From: Streptomyces odontomachi
GTDB lineage: Bacteria; Actinomycetota; Actinomycetes; Streptomycetales; Streptomycetaceae
Assembly: GCF_024435355.1 (NCBI RefSeq)
Contig: NZ_JAMJWG010000009.1
Coordinates: forward strand, 124,001-188,000
Reading direction: 5' to 3'
DNA length: 64,000 nucleotides
The stretch's first letter is position 1, and every line of letters begins with the position of its first letter. The notes beneath the pieces are model-generated. The model searched no databases and had not been told where the DNA came from. It was given only the letters and a program-made list of their open reading frames with translations. Shown here piece after piece: positions 24,891-33,172 of this stretch. The position numbers and the translations under genes were made by a program.

Positions 24891-26188
24891 CGATTCCTCC
24901 TGCTGCCGCCCTGGAAGCTCTCGACGAGTTCGGAGACGTAGCCCAGCAGCGCGAGCCCGCCGACCGTCACGGCGACCGCCGGAAGGATCCCCACGACGAT
25001 CCACAGGACGATGAAGGTCACGCAGATCAGCAGGCACGAGACGCCCATCACCCGGTCCCAGACCGGGTGGGACGACGAGGCCTGCCCGGTGCCCCGGGTC
25101 GCCGCCCGAGACCGTCTCGCGCCCGTGAAGGCCGACTGGATGAGTTGCCGGTTCTCCATCAGCTGCGCCTCGTCGCGTTCCGGCGCGATGTCGTGGGCCT
25201 TCTCGGCCAGCTCGATCATCGTCCTGCGCTGCTTCTCCGTGGGCGGTGTGGTGAGGTGATGGCGGTGCAGCTCGACGGCGAGGTTGTTCAGTCCGACGGC
25301 GACCGAGTGCGCGATCTCCTCGAACCGCCACGGTGAGACGAAGTCGCGGAAGGCGGCGAACCGCTCGAATTCGGGGACGACCTTCCGCCGCATGATCAGT
25401 ACGGCGTCCGCGTACTTTCCGGCGTTCCGCTGCTCCTCCGCCGCCAGCAGCTCCTTCGTGATGACGCGGTCCGTCTCGGCGAGCCGCTCGTCGTACAGCG
25501 CGGAGAGCGGGCCGGCGAAGCGGGTGAGGGCGGCCCAGGGAGCGCAGGCCCGGCCGGTGAACTCGGGACGCCCGGCGAACTCCCCGAAAGGCGACACGAG
25601 CAGCCCGGGGACGCGGGACAGGAACGCGTCCACCAGTTCCTCGCCGAGCCGTGGATCGCCGAGCGCACGGATCCGGCTGCGCAGGTGCTCGCGCAGCTCC
25701 GGCCGCTCCAGCAGCCCGCCCCATGCCGTGGCGGCCGACGTCCACAACCGGTCGCGTTCCGTGTCCGCCAGGTCGAGCCGGCCGTCCTCCGCCGCCACCG
25801 CCCTGGCGTGCGCGTCGATCGCCGTGTCGTGTTCCCGGTGCAGCTCCACGGGGCAGCCGCAGCCGGCGGTCTCCTCGCCCCAGTGCCAGAACAGCTCGTC
25901 GACCAGCCGCCGCCGCGGGTCCTGGAACCCCTCGAAGGCCGCCCGGACGACGTCACGCGCATACTCTCCGGACACCGGCGAGCGTGGGTCTCCCGGCCAG
26001 CTCGGCTGGACGGCGAGACGTGCCTCCGCGCGTTGCCGCACGGTGCGCACCGCGGCGCCCCGTGCGGTGGCGGACAGACCCGTAATGGCGAAGATATTGT
26101 CCCGGTACAGCCCGGAACCGGCCAACTCGTCGAAGCGGGTCAGCTCGGTCCCCCTGCTGCCGGCCGCGTCACGCACCGGACCGTTCAC
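24887..26188 (-). CDS. membrane protein heading the Hsp70-like operon
   Basis: 433 residues from a GTG at 26188 (GGGGGAAGAG upstream); the frame is open farther back but without binding sites. Residues about 28-55 (YRDNIFAITGLSATARG...VRQRAE) resemble the first helix of a J domain but contain no HPD, so co-chaperone activity is doubtful. A Cys-rich spot CGCPVELHREHD lies near residue 115. Two hydrophobic segments near residues 378-415 place most of the protein in the cytoplasm with a short C-terminal tail. I do not recognise a named family. Its position, four-base coupled to GrpE-like, suggests a client adaptor or membrane anchor for the Hsp70 machine. Confidence 0.7.
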   Translation of the reverse strand: MNGPVRDAAGSRGTELTRFDELAGSGLYRDNIFAITGLSATARGAAVRTVRQRAEARLAVQPSWPGDPRSPVSGEYARDVVRAAFEGFQDPRRRLVDELFWHWGEETAGCGCPVELHREHDTAIDAHARAVAAEDGRLDLADTERDRLWTSAATAWGGLLERPELREHLRSRIRALGDPRLGEELVDAFLSRVPGLLVSPFGEFAGRPEFTGRACAPWAALTRFAGPLSALYDERLAETDRVITKELLAAEEQRNAGKYADAVLIMRRKVVPEFERFAAFRDFVSPWRFEEIAHSVAVGLNNLAVELHRHHLTTPPTEKQRRTMIELAEKAHDIAPERDEAQLMENRQLIQSAFTGARRSRAATRGTGQASSSHPVWDRVMGVSCLLICVTFIVLWIVVGILPAVAVTVGGLALLGYVSELVESFQGGSRRNR

Positions 26189-26802
26189 CTGCTCTTCCCC
26201 CTCTGCGCCGGGTCCTGGGTCGGGCCTCGTGCCGTTGCACGACGTCCGGGGCGCCGCCGATGCTCTCGACGCGTCGGGATGCGCCCCGACGCCGACGGCA
26301 TCCGGAGGGTGACGGGCCCGATCCCCCGATCCGGGCCCGCCCACCGAGCCTCCCCGCCACCTCAGGTGGCACCCGGTGAGCACCGGCCGCGGCGACCGGT
26401 GCCTTCCACCCCGGCGACTGTTGTACCGAGGCGGGTCGGGGACGGGTCCCGGACGGCGGCGGGGGACCCCGCGCCACCGGCCGCGCACCGGGAGCAGGGC
26501 CGGCCCGGGAGCAGGGGAGCGGGCCCGAGCGGAGGACGCCGGCGGAAGGGGCCGCGCGACGGCGTGACTGCCGGCAGGTGCGACTCGTCGTGTGGGGCAC
26601 GCCACATTCGACCGGACCGGCATCCGTCGCTGCGCTCCCGGCGCGAGGGTCAACGCAGCTTTACGCAAAGGTGCCTTGGCCGACTCGTGCACTGTCTGTG
26701 AACGGCCGGTTCCATCGTTCACGCCACCTCTACCGCTGCCTCATGCAGGCATATGCGTTTGCGCCGGCCCGACCGGGTCACACGAACTTTCGAGGTGGCG
26801 CA
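26189..26802. other. divergent intergenic region, Hsp70-like operon / gvp operon
   Basis: About 610 bases between divergent operons, the first half extremely GC-rich with spurious open frames. No gene recognised. Promoters for both operons should lie here; a SigB-like candidate for gvpO is listed separately. Confidence 0.4.
26757..26780 (+). promoter_or_regulatory. candidate SigB-like promoter upstream of gvpO
   Basis: GTTT at 26757-26760, 14 bases, then GGGTCA at 26775-26780, close to the general-stress SigB consensus (GTTT-N14-16-GGGTAY) except for C in place of A. It lies 23 bases before the gvpO start. Confidence 0.35.
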
Positions 26803-27138
26803 ATGCCGAACAGCAAGCACCACGAAACGAACCATGAGAACAGCGACGACGTGACAGACGAACCGCGCCGGCGCAGGCCGGCCAGTCCGATGCGCATCCA
26901 TCAGCGGGCACGCGCGCAGCTCGCCGAGCTCCTCGGCCGGGACGCCGAGTCCGTGTCGTCCTTCGAGCAGTCGGAGGACGGCTGGACGCTGGAGATCGAG
27001 GTGGTCGAGATGGCCCGGATCCCCGACACGATGAGCCTGATGGGCAGCTACCGGGTGCAGGTGAACCACGACGGCGAGCTGATGGGCTACCGGCGCCTGC
27101 ACCGCTACGAGCGGGGCCGGGCGGAGCAGCGCCGCTGA
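26803..27138 (+). CDS. gvpO: gas vesicle protein GvpO
   Basis: 111-residue accessory protein, first gene of a ten-gene gas vesicle operon. The N-terminus is Asn/His/Asp-rich and disordered; the conserved domain (MRIHQRARAQLAELLGRDAE, then GWTLEIEVVEMARIPDTM and GSYRVQVNHDGELMGYRRLH) is characteristic of GvpO. ATG 26803 follows GAGGTGG. In haloarchaea GvpO affects gvpA expression or assembly; in streptomycetes its role is not established. Confidence 0.93.
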   Translation: MPNSKHHETNHENSDDVTDEPRRRRPASPMRIHQRARAQLAELLGRDAESVSSFEQSEDGWTLEIEVVEMARIPDTMSLMGSYRVQVNHDGELMGYRRLHRYERGRAEQRR

Positions 27139-27510
27139 CCGCCGACGTCCGCACGGCGACGGCGTACGCGGCGTGAGCGCTCCCCGGGTGCCCATCCAGG
27201 GTTGAAGAAACGTTCAAGCGCACCGGAGTCGGGCCCGGGTGACCGGCCCCGCTCCGGAGGCCGTACCGACCACGCCTTCCGGACCTCGGCGTTCCATATC
27301 CCACCGATGGGACATATCCGAGATTTCCTGCATATACAGAATCCCCGATGACCACGATCCACCCCCTCGCAGCCGTCCGCCCTCACGGCGTCCGCACGTC
27401 ATGACCGGCACGGCACGAGGAACGGCACAAGAAAGAGCACGAGAAACGGCACGAGGCACCGACAACGAGGCACCGACAACGAGGCATGCAACAAGGAGGA
27501 GGCGCCCCAT
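27139..27510 (+). promoter_or_regulatory. gvpO-gvpA intergenic region with inverted repeats
   Basis: 372 bases, more AT-rich than the surroundings. It contains TTGAA-N6-TTCAA (27202-27217) and an imperfect palindrome CATATCCCA/TGGGACATAT (27295-27317), both candidate operators or a promoter for gvpA. AAGGAGGAGG at 27492-27501 is the gvpA binding site. Confidence 0.45.
27453..27492 (+). repeat. 14-base tandem repeat upstream of gvpA
   Basis: GAGGCACCGACAAC occurs twice in tandem (27453-27466, 27467-27480) followed by a partial copy (27481-27492), within an A/G-rich leader just before the gvpA binding site. The leader is almost free of secondary structure and could enhance translation of the abundant shell protein. 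Confidence 0.7.
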
Positions 27511-27975
27511 ATGACAACCGTGGCTCCCGCACCGCAGGGCCGCTCAGGCGGCGGCAGCAGCGGCCTGTACGACGTCCTGGAACTCATCCTTGACCGGGGA
27601 CTGGTGATCGACGCCTTCGTCCGGGTCTCCCTGGTCGGCATCGAGATCCTCAAGATCGACGTCCGGGTCGTCGTCGCCAGCGTCGACACCTATCTGCGCT
27701 TCGCCGAGGCGTGCAACCGGCTCGACCTGGAGGCCGGGCCGAAGAGCGACCCCGGGCTGCCCGAGCTGGTGGGGCAGGTCACCGAGAACGGTGCGCGCGG
27801 CAAGACCAAGGGCGCGCTGAGCGGGGCCGCGGAGACCATCTCCGACGCCTTCCGGCAGGGCCGGGACGGCGACCACGACGAGGCCGACGAGGAGCGGCCG
27901 GCCCGCCGGCCGACGTCGCGCAGGAGGGCGGCGGCCTCCGCCCGGTCCAGGACGGCCACGGACGACGAGGAGTGA
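27511..27975 (+). CDS. gvpA: gas vesicle shell protein GvpA-type
   Basis: 154 residues; the GvpA core (about 20-85: SSGLYDVLELILDRGLVIDA, VSLVGIEILKIDVRVVVASV, TYLRFAEACNRLDL) is nearly invariant in the family and forms the ribs of the vesicle wall. It has a C-terminal extension of about 70 residues rich in Arg/Asp/Ala, longer than the roughly 70-residue cyanobacterial GvpA but usual in streptomycetes. A strong binding site precedes ATG 27511. Confidence 0.95.
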   Translation: MTTVAPAPQGRSGGGSSGLYDVLELILDRGLVIDAFVRVSLVGIEILKIDVRVVVASVDTYLRFAEACNRLDLEAGPKSDPGLPELVGQVTENGARGKTKGALSGAAETISDAFRQGRDGDHDEADEERPARRPTSRRRAAASARSRTATDDEE

Positions 27976-27982
27976 CCACGAC

Positions 27983-28765
27983 ATGAGCACCTATGTCTAC
28001 GGCATCGCCGACCGCGCCCATCCGGCGCCACCCGACGGCACGACCGGCGTGGGCAACCCCGCGCTCCCGGTGCGCACCGTCGTCGAGCACGGCCTCGCGG
28101 CCGTCGTCAGCGACGCGCCCGACGGCCTGCGTCCCAAGCGCCGCGACCTGCTCGCCCACCAGAGCGTGCTGGACCGGGTGGAGGCGCAGGGGCCCGTGCT
28201 GCCGATGCGGTTCGGCAGCGTCGCGCCCGATGACGCATCGGTGCGCGGCGTGCTCGCCGAGCGTGCCGAGCACTTCCACGAGCGGCTCCAGGCGCTGGCC
28301 GGCAAGGTCGAGTACAACGTGAAGGCCGCCCATGACGAGGAGGCCGTGCTGCGCCTCGTCATGGCGATGCACCCGGAGATCAGGGAGCTCAGCGACGCCA
28401 ACAACGCCGCCGGCGGCGGCAGCTACGAGCAGCGGCTGCGGCTCGGCGAGATGGTGGTGGCCGCCGTGCAGGAGCGGGAGGCCGAGGACGCCCGGGTGGT
28501 GTACGAGGCGCTGGAGCCGACGGCCGCCGCGGTGCAGGCCGGTCCGGAGTCCACCTCCTGGCTGACGAACGTCTCGTTCCTGGTGGACCACGAGGAGACG
28601 GACGCCTTCACCTCCGCCGTCGAGCGGGTGGGCCAGGAGCTTCCGCATCTGCACCTGCGTGCCAACGGCCCGCTGCCCCCGTACAGCTTCGTCGAGCCCG
28701 GCCCCGCGCAGTCCGCCACGCCGGGCGGCGCGGCGCTGCGGCACTCGGCGATCCAGGAGGAATGA
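27983..28765 (+). CDS. gvpF: gas vesicle protein GvpF (GvpL/GvpF family)
   Basis: 260 residues starting 7 bases after the gvpA stop. STYVYGIADRAHPAP and VLPMRFGSVAPDD are hallmark GvpL/F sequences; the fold has two ferredoxin-like halves. GvpF contacts GvpA during vesicle nucleation. A second family member (gvpL) lies further down the operon. Confidence 0.93.
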   Translation: MSTYVYGIADRAHPAPPDGTTGVGNPALPVRTVVEHGLAAVVSDAPDGLRPKRRDLLAHQSVLDRVEAQGPVLPMRFGSVAPDDASVRGVLAERAEHFHERLQALAGKVEYNVKAAHDEEAVLRLVMAMHPEIRELSDANNAAGGGSYEQRLRLGEMVVAAVQEREAEDARVVYEALEPTAAAVQAGPESTSWLTNVSFLVDHEETDAFTSAVERVGQELPHLHLRANGPLPPYSFVEPGPAQSATPGGAALRHSAIQEE

Positions 28766-28768
28766 GCC

Positions 28769-29131
28769 GTGGGACTGCTCGGCGAGGTGCTGCTCCTGCC
28801 GTTCGCGCCGGTGCGCGGTAGCGCGTGGGTGATCCAGCAGGTGGTCGCGGAAGCGGAGCGGCGGTACCACGACCCGGAGGTGATCCGGGCGGAGCTGGCC
28901 CAGCTGGAGCAACGGCTGGCGGCCGGCGAACTGAGCGAGGAGGAGTTCGACCGGCTCGAAGACGAACTCCTCGACCGGCTGGAGCAGGGCGGCGTCGCCC
29001 CGCTCGTGCCGGGTGCGACCCCGCACGGGGCCGTGCCCGGCACGGACGGGGCGGCACAGGCGCACGGCACAGCGGACGACGGGGCGCGGCAGCCGGGCCG
29101 GGCCGACCCTTCAGAGGTGGAAGACGGGTGA
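28769..29131 (+). CDS. gvpG: gas vesicle protein GvpG
   Basis: 120 residues from GTG 28769, three bases after the gvpF stop. The N-terminal 85 residues match GvpG (LLLPFAPVRGSAWVIQQVVA, then LEQRLAAGELSEEEFDRLED); the tail is Gly/Ala/Thr-rich and disordered. It is an assembly factor essential for vesicle formation in other systems. Confidence 0.92.
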   Translation: MGLLGEVLLLPFAPVRGSAWVIQQVVAEAERRYHDPEVIRAELAQLEQRLAAGELSEEEFDRLEDELLDRLEQGGVAPLVPGATPHGAVPGTDGAAQAHGTADDGARQPGRADPSEVEDG

Positions 29132-29138
29132 ACACAGC

Positions 29139-29843
29139 ATGAATCGCACAGCTCTGGGCCTCGCGGTCGGGGCTGGGTATCTGCTCGGGCGAACCAAGAA
29201 GATGAAGCTGGCGCTTGCCGTCGGGGCCATGGCCGCGGGCAAGAAGCTGCCGCTCTCTCCGGGCGCGCTCAAGGATGTCCTGACCCAGCAGATGGAGAAC
29301 AACCCCGCGTTCAAGGAGCTGGGCACCCAGCTGCGCGGCAACCTGAGTGACGCGGGCAAGGCCGCGTCGGGCGCCCTCGTCGAGCGCCAGATGTCGTCCC
29401 TCGCGGACCGGCTGGCCGACCGTACCCGGGCGGTGCGGGACCGGACGGCCGGCGCGCAGGACGAGGCCCCCGACGACGCCCCCGACGAGGCCGCTGAAGA
29501 AGCCGGAGGTGCCGGTGCGCGTGAGGGGGCCGGGGACGCCGAGGAGGGGACCGGCCGTGGCGCGCGGGGCAAGACCGCACGGGCCGCGCGGCCCGCCGAG
29601 GCGGCCCGGCGATCCTCCGCCGGGCGCGCCGCGCGAGCCACCGACCCGGCGCGCAAGGCGGCACCCGCCAAGCGGGCCCCGCGGAAGGCGGCGTCGCGGC
29701 GGACCACCGAACGCGGGACGGCCGGCGGCGGGCAGACCGGTGCGGAGCGGTCGGCGGGGAAGACGACCGCCTCAGGCGGTGGCTCGGACCGTGGCACGAC
29801 GCGCCGGGGCACCGGCGGGCGCTCGGACGAGGGGAGGCGATGA
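29139..29843 (+). CDS. gvpY: gas-vesicle-cluster protein GvpY
   Basis: 234 residues from ATG 29139. A short hydrophobic N-terminus (ALGLAVGAGYLLGRTKKMKLALAVGAMAAG) is followed by a helical region and then about 110 residues of Ala/Arg/Lys/Gly low complexity resembling a histone-H1 tail. The position between gvpG and gvpZ matches the streptomycete-specific gvpY. Function unknown; the basic tail could bind nucleic acid or acidic partners such as the GvpZ tail. Confidence 0.8.
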   Translation: MNRTALGLAVGAGYLLGRTKKMKLALAVGAMAAGKKLPLSPGALKDVLTQQMENNPAFKELGTQLRGNLSDAGKAASGALVERQMSSLADRLADRTRAVRDRTAGAQDEAPDDAPDEAAEEAGGAGAREGAGDAEEGTGRGARGKTARAARPAEAARRSSAGRAARATDPARKAAPAKRAPRKAASRRTTERGTAGGGQTGAERSAGKTTASGGGSDRGTTRRGTGGRSDEGRR

Positions 29844-31150
29844 CCGTGACCGAAGCCGTACGGGACACCAAGGAGAAGGCGTCCGCGGCGGGCCCGCTCG
29901 GTGACCTCGCCCACAGCCCGGCCGCCGACCGGCTCAAGTCGGAGGTCCAGGACTACCTGAGCGCCCAGGCGCAGAACCTGCTCGGCGAGTTCGGGCGCCG
30001 GCTCGGCCGCGGCACGGCGCTGCTCAACGAGATGGCCGAGGGCGACACCTCAGGACTGGCCCGGATCGCGACGGACGCCGGCCGGAAGATCAGCGAGGGC
30101 AAGAGCCCGATGCGCACCGCCGTCGAACTGGGCGGGGGCCTCCTCAAGGACCGTGTCACGGACGCCGTCAAGGGCCTCGGCGGCGGTGGGAAGGGCGGCA
30201 AGCGCCGCTCGGGCGCCAAGGCCACCGTCATCATGGAGTCCGTCGACGTCGGCGTCCCGCTGCGCACGGCCTACGACCAGTGGACCCAGTACCAGGAGTT
30301 CAGCAGCTTCACCAAGGGCGTCAAGAGCGCCCAGGCGGTGGACGACACCACGTCCGACTGGAAGGCGAAGGTCTTCCTGTCCAACCGCAGCTGGAAGGCG
30401 TCCACCACCGAGCAGGTGCCGGACGACCGGATCGCCTGGACGTCCGAGGGCGCGAAGGGCACCACGAAGGGCGTCGTCTCCTTTCACGAGCTCGCCCCGA
30501 ACCTGACCCGCGTGGTGCTGGTCCTGGAGTACTACCCGCAGGGTCTCTTCGAGCGGACCGGCAACATCTGGCGCGCCCAGGGCCGCCGGGCCCGGCTCGA
30601 CCTCAAGCACTTCGCCCGGTACATCACCGTCCGCGGCGAGGCGAGCGACAGCTGGCGCGGCGAGATCCGCGACGGCGAAGTGGTCCAGAGCCACGAGGAC
30701 GCCCTGGCGGAGGAAGAGGAGCCCGGGGACGAGGAGCCGCGGGGCCGGGCGGCCGGGGACGGTGACCCCGAGGGCGAGGAGGACGCCGCCGAGCCGGAGT
30801 CGCACGACGAGTACGAGTACGAGGTGAACGCCGGCTACGAGGAAGCCGTGCCCGAGGACGACGAGGAAGCCGGCCCCCGATACGAGGACGAGTACGACGA
30901 GGGCGGGTACCCGGAGGAGACCTCTGAGGACGGCGAGTACCCCGAGGAAGCCGAGGACGAGTACGAGGACGAGGAGGCGTACGCGGACGACGGGAAGGAA
31001 CCGGCCGGCTACGAGGACGACGGAGCAGCCGAGGAGGCGGCCGACGAGACGGAGGCGGCCGATGAGACGGAGGCGGCCGATGAGACGGAGGCGGCCGATG
31101 AGCCCCGCCGGTCCGGCCGTGCCGGGGACCGGAGGCGAGGCCGGCGATGA
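29840..31150 (+). CDS. gvpZ: gas-vesicle-cluster protein GvpZ (SRPBCC domain, acidic tail)
   Basis: 436 residues, overlapping gvpY by four bases. The N-terminal 125 residues are helical. A START/SRPBCC (cyclase/dehydrase) domain spans about 130-285 (ESVDVGVPLRTAYDQWTQYQ, KASTTEQVPDDRIAWTSEG). The last 145 residues are extremely acidic (Glu/Asp/Tyr-rich) and end in a basic patch RRSGRAGDRRRGRR. Specific to actinomycete gvp clusters; role unknown. Confidence 0.82.
   Translation: MTVTEAVRDTKEKASAAGPLGDLAHSPAADRLKSEVQDYLSAQAQNLLGEFGRRLGRGTALLNEMAEGDTSGLARIATDAGRKISEGKSPMRTAVELGGGLLKDRVTDAVKGLGGGGKGGKRRSGAKATVIMESVDVGVPLRTAYDQWTQYQEFSSFTKGVKSAQAVDDTTSDWKAKVFLSNRSWKASTTEQVPDDRIAWTSEGAKGTTKGVVSFHELAPNLTRVVLVLEYYPQGLFERTGNIWRAQGRRARLDLKHFARYITVRGEASDSWRGEIRDGEVVQSHEDALAEEEEPGDEEPRGRAAGDGDPEGEEDAAEPESHDEYEYEVNAGYEEAVPEDDEEAGPRYEDEYDEGGYPEETSEDGEYPEEAEDEYEDEEAYADDGKEPAGYEDDGAAEEAADETEAADETEAADETEAADEPRRSGRAGDRRRGRR
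31034..31102 (+). repeat. 18-base coding tandem repeat in gvpZ
   Basis: Three full 18-base units and a partial fourth (31034-31051, 31052-31069, 31070-31087, 31088-31102) encode EAADET repeats in the acidic tail. They differ only at one wobble position, so copy number may vary between strains by slippage. Confidence 0.85.
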
Positions 31151-31569
31151 CGACAGCAGGGTCCCTACCGTCGCCGTACGCACCGCCCGGCGGTACCAAT
31201 CTCGCCGACATCCTGGAGCGCGTGCTCGACACGGGCATCGTGATCGCGGGTGACATCCGCATCAACCTGCTCGACATCGAGCTGCTCACCATCAAGCTCC
31301 GCCTCGTGGTGGCCTCCGTCGACAAGGCCAAGGAGATGGGCATCGACTGGTGGGAACACGATCCGGAACTCTCCTCCCGCGCGCGTGATCGCGAACTCAG
31401 CGCGGAGAACGCCGAGTTGCGGGCCCGGCTGGAGGAACTGGAACGCCGGGACAGGCCAGCGGCGCTGGCTGCGGACGGCGCGACGGCGCGGAGCGCGGGC
31501 GGCGACCCGGCCGCACACCGAGAAGGAGTACCTGAGGAAGCACACCGAGAAGGAGCACCTGAGGAATGA
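31147..31569 (+). CDS. gvpJ: gas vesicle protein GvpJ
   Basis: 140 residues, GvpA-paralogous minor component, overlapping gvpZ by ATGA. The core reads TNLADILERVLDTGIVIAGD, LLDIELLTIKLRLVVASVDK, followed by MGIDWWEHDPELSS typical of GvpJ. The C-terminal tail contains a short HREGxPEE repeat. Thought to cap or nucleate vesicles. Confidence 0.92.
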   Translation: MTTAGSLPSPYAPPGGTNLADILERVLDTGIVIAGDIRINLLDIELLTIKLRLVVASVDKAKEMGIDWWEHDPELSSRARDRELSAENAELRARLEELERRDRPAALAADGATARSAGGDPAAHREGVPEEAHREGAPEE

Positions 31570-32417
31570 GCGAGGACGACCTGCGGTACGGGTACGCCGT
31601 CTGCCGGCCCTTCGACACGCCGCTGCCCACCGGCCTCACCGGTGTCGCCGGTGCACCGGTCGCGCTGCTGCGCCACGGCGACCTGGTGGCGGTCACCAGT
31701 GCCGTGCCCGAGCAGGACTTCTCGGAACGGGCGCTGCGTGCCCGCCTGGAGGACCTGGACTGGCTCGCCGCCACCGCCCGCGCCCACGACGAGGTGCTCG
31801 CCGCGCTCACCCGGGTGACCAGCCCTCTGCCACTCCGGCTCGCCACGGTCTTCCGCGGCGCAGACGGCGTGCGGACCATGCTGGCCGCTCGCCACGACGA
31901 GCTCCGGCGGCATCTCGCACGGCTCGACGGGTGCGTGGAATGGGGCGTCAAGGTGTACACGCAGACCGGCGGGGCCGAGGAGGACGGGGACGGGACGGCC
32001 GGCGGTGCGGCCACGGCGGGCCGGGCGGCCGGCGGCCGGGACTATCTGCGCCGGCGTCGCATGGAGCGCGCGAGCCGGGAGCGTGTCTGGGAGCACGCGG
32101 AGGAGTTCGCCGCGCGGCTCCAGCACGGGCTCGCCCGGTACGCGGCCGACGTGCGGGTGCACCGGCCGCAGGACGCCCGGCTCTCCGGTGCGCCCGGACG
32201 CAACGTGCTCAATGCCGCTTACCTCGTGGACCGGGATCGCAGCGAGGAGTTCACGACGGCCGTGCGGCAGGCCGGGGACGAGGCCCGGGGCCTGCGCGTC
32301 GAACTGACCGGACCGTGGGCGGCGTACTCCTTCGGCGATCCGCCCGCCGACGCGTCGCGCGAGGACGGGGCACCGGCGCGGACAGGGTCGGCGCGGGCCG
32401 GGGCGGAGGCACGATGA
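31566..32417 (+). CDS. gvpL: gas vesicle protein GvpL (GvpL/GvpF family)
   Basis: 283 residues, second GvpL/F family member of the operon, overlapping gvpJ by four bases. It has the family N-terminus (RYGYAVCRPFDTPLP) and PLPLRLATVFRGAD. An insert rich in Gly/Ala (about 140-155) separates the two halves. Coupled to gvpS by ATGA. Confidence 0.92.
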   Translation: MSEDDLRYGYAVCRPFDTPLPTGLTGVAGAPVALLRHGDLVAVTSAVPEQDFSERALRARLEDLDWLAATARAHDEVLAALTRVTSPLPLRLATVFRGADGVRTMLAARHDELRRHLARLDGCVEWGVKVYTQTGGAEEDGDGTAGGAATAGRAAGGRDYLRRRRMERASRERVWEHAEEFAARLQHGLARYAADVRVHRPQDARLSGAPGRNVLNAAYLVDRDRSEEFTTAVRQAGDEARGLRVELTGPWAAYSFGDPPADASREDGAPARTGSARAGAEAR

Positions 32418-32611
32418 CGCTCGCCGTGGAGAACCGTGAAGTCGCCCTCGTCGACCTGCTGGACCGGCTGCTCGCCGGCGGTGTCGTCCTCGTGGGCGAC
32501 CTCACCCTGCGCATCGCGGACGTCGATCTCGTGCGCATCGATCTGAACGCGCTGATCAGCGCCGTGAACGAGCAGGTCCCCGCGCCATGGCCCGGGCGGG
32601 ATGCCCCATGA
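32414..32611 (+). CDS. gvpS: gas vesicle protein GvpS
   Basis: 65 residues, the smallest GvpA-like paralogue in the operon (ALVDLLDRLLAGGVVLVGDL, RIADVDLVRIDLNALISAV). Overlaps both neighbours by four bases. The GvpA fold is clear; the specific role is unresolved. Confidence 0.9.
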   Translation: MTLAVENREVALVDLLDRLLAGGVVLVGDLTLRIADVDLVRIDLNALISAVNEQVPAPWPGRDAP

Positions 32612-33021
32612 CGGCCCGGGTGCCGTACGCCGGGCACCGGTACCACCGCCGCCCAGGGCCCGTGCGCCGGGACGCTCCCCTGCGCCGGAACGCCGTCGTG
32701 CGCGGGGACGGGGACGGGACCGAACCCCGGCGGAACGGTCACGTGCGCCGGAGCACCGTCGCGTTCGATCCCGACACCGTCGAGCGGGACCTCGTGAAGC
32801 TGGTGCTGACCGTGGTGGAGCTGCTGCGGCAGCTGATGGAGCGGCAGGCGCTGCGGCGGGTCGACGCCGGAGACCTCACCGAGGACCAGGAGGAACGGGT
32901 CGGGCTCACGCTCATGCTGCTCGACGAGCGGATGGGCGAGCTGCGTGAGCGGTACGGGCTACGGCCGGAGGACCTCAACCTGGACCTGGGACCGCTCGGG
33001 CCCTTGCTGCCTCGTGAGTGA
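32608..33021 (+). CDS. gvpK: gas vesicle protein GvpK
   Basis: 137 residues, last gvp gene. ATG 32608 overlaps the gvpS stop; the N-terminal 45 residues are Arg-rich and variable. The GvpK core is FDPDTVERDLVKLVLTVVEL, LRQLMERQALRRVDAGDLT, LGPLGPLL. It completes the order O-A-F-G-Y-Z-J-L-S-K known from streptomycetes. Confidence 0.93.
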   Translation: MTARVPYAGHRYHRRPGPVRRDAPLRRNAVVRGDGDGTEPRRNGHVRRSTVAFDPDTVERDLVKLVLTVVELLRQLMERQALRRVDAGDLTEDQEERVGLTLMLLDERMGELRERYGLRPEDLNLDLGPLGPLLPRE

Positions 33022-33082
33022 ACGGCTGCCCCATGCGTGCACTGCTGCCCCGTGCGTGCACTGCTGCCCCGTGAGTGAATTC
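33007..33082 (+). repeat. four tandem 19-base repeats at and after the gvpK stop
   Basis: Units start at 33007, 33026, 33045 and 33064, each beginning CTGCC(C/T)C and continuing with (A/G)TG(C/A)GTG. The first unit encodes the last residues and stop of gvpK. Possible operator array or mRNA 3' structure between the gvp operon and the catalase gene. Confidence 0.75.
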
Positions 33083-33172
33083 GCCCAGTGGGGGAGGCAG
33101 CCGATGGAGTGAATCACACCCTGTGAACGACCGGACCCTCTCCGTGCCGGTCGGTTTAACTGAAAATGCACC

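Noticed and set aside
33007..33082. 19-base tandem repeats considered as a CRISPR array
   Set aside because: Units are contiguous without spacers and there are no cas genes.
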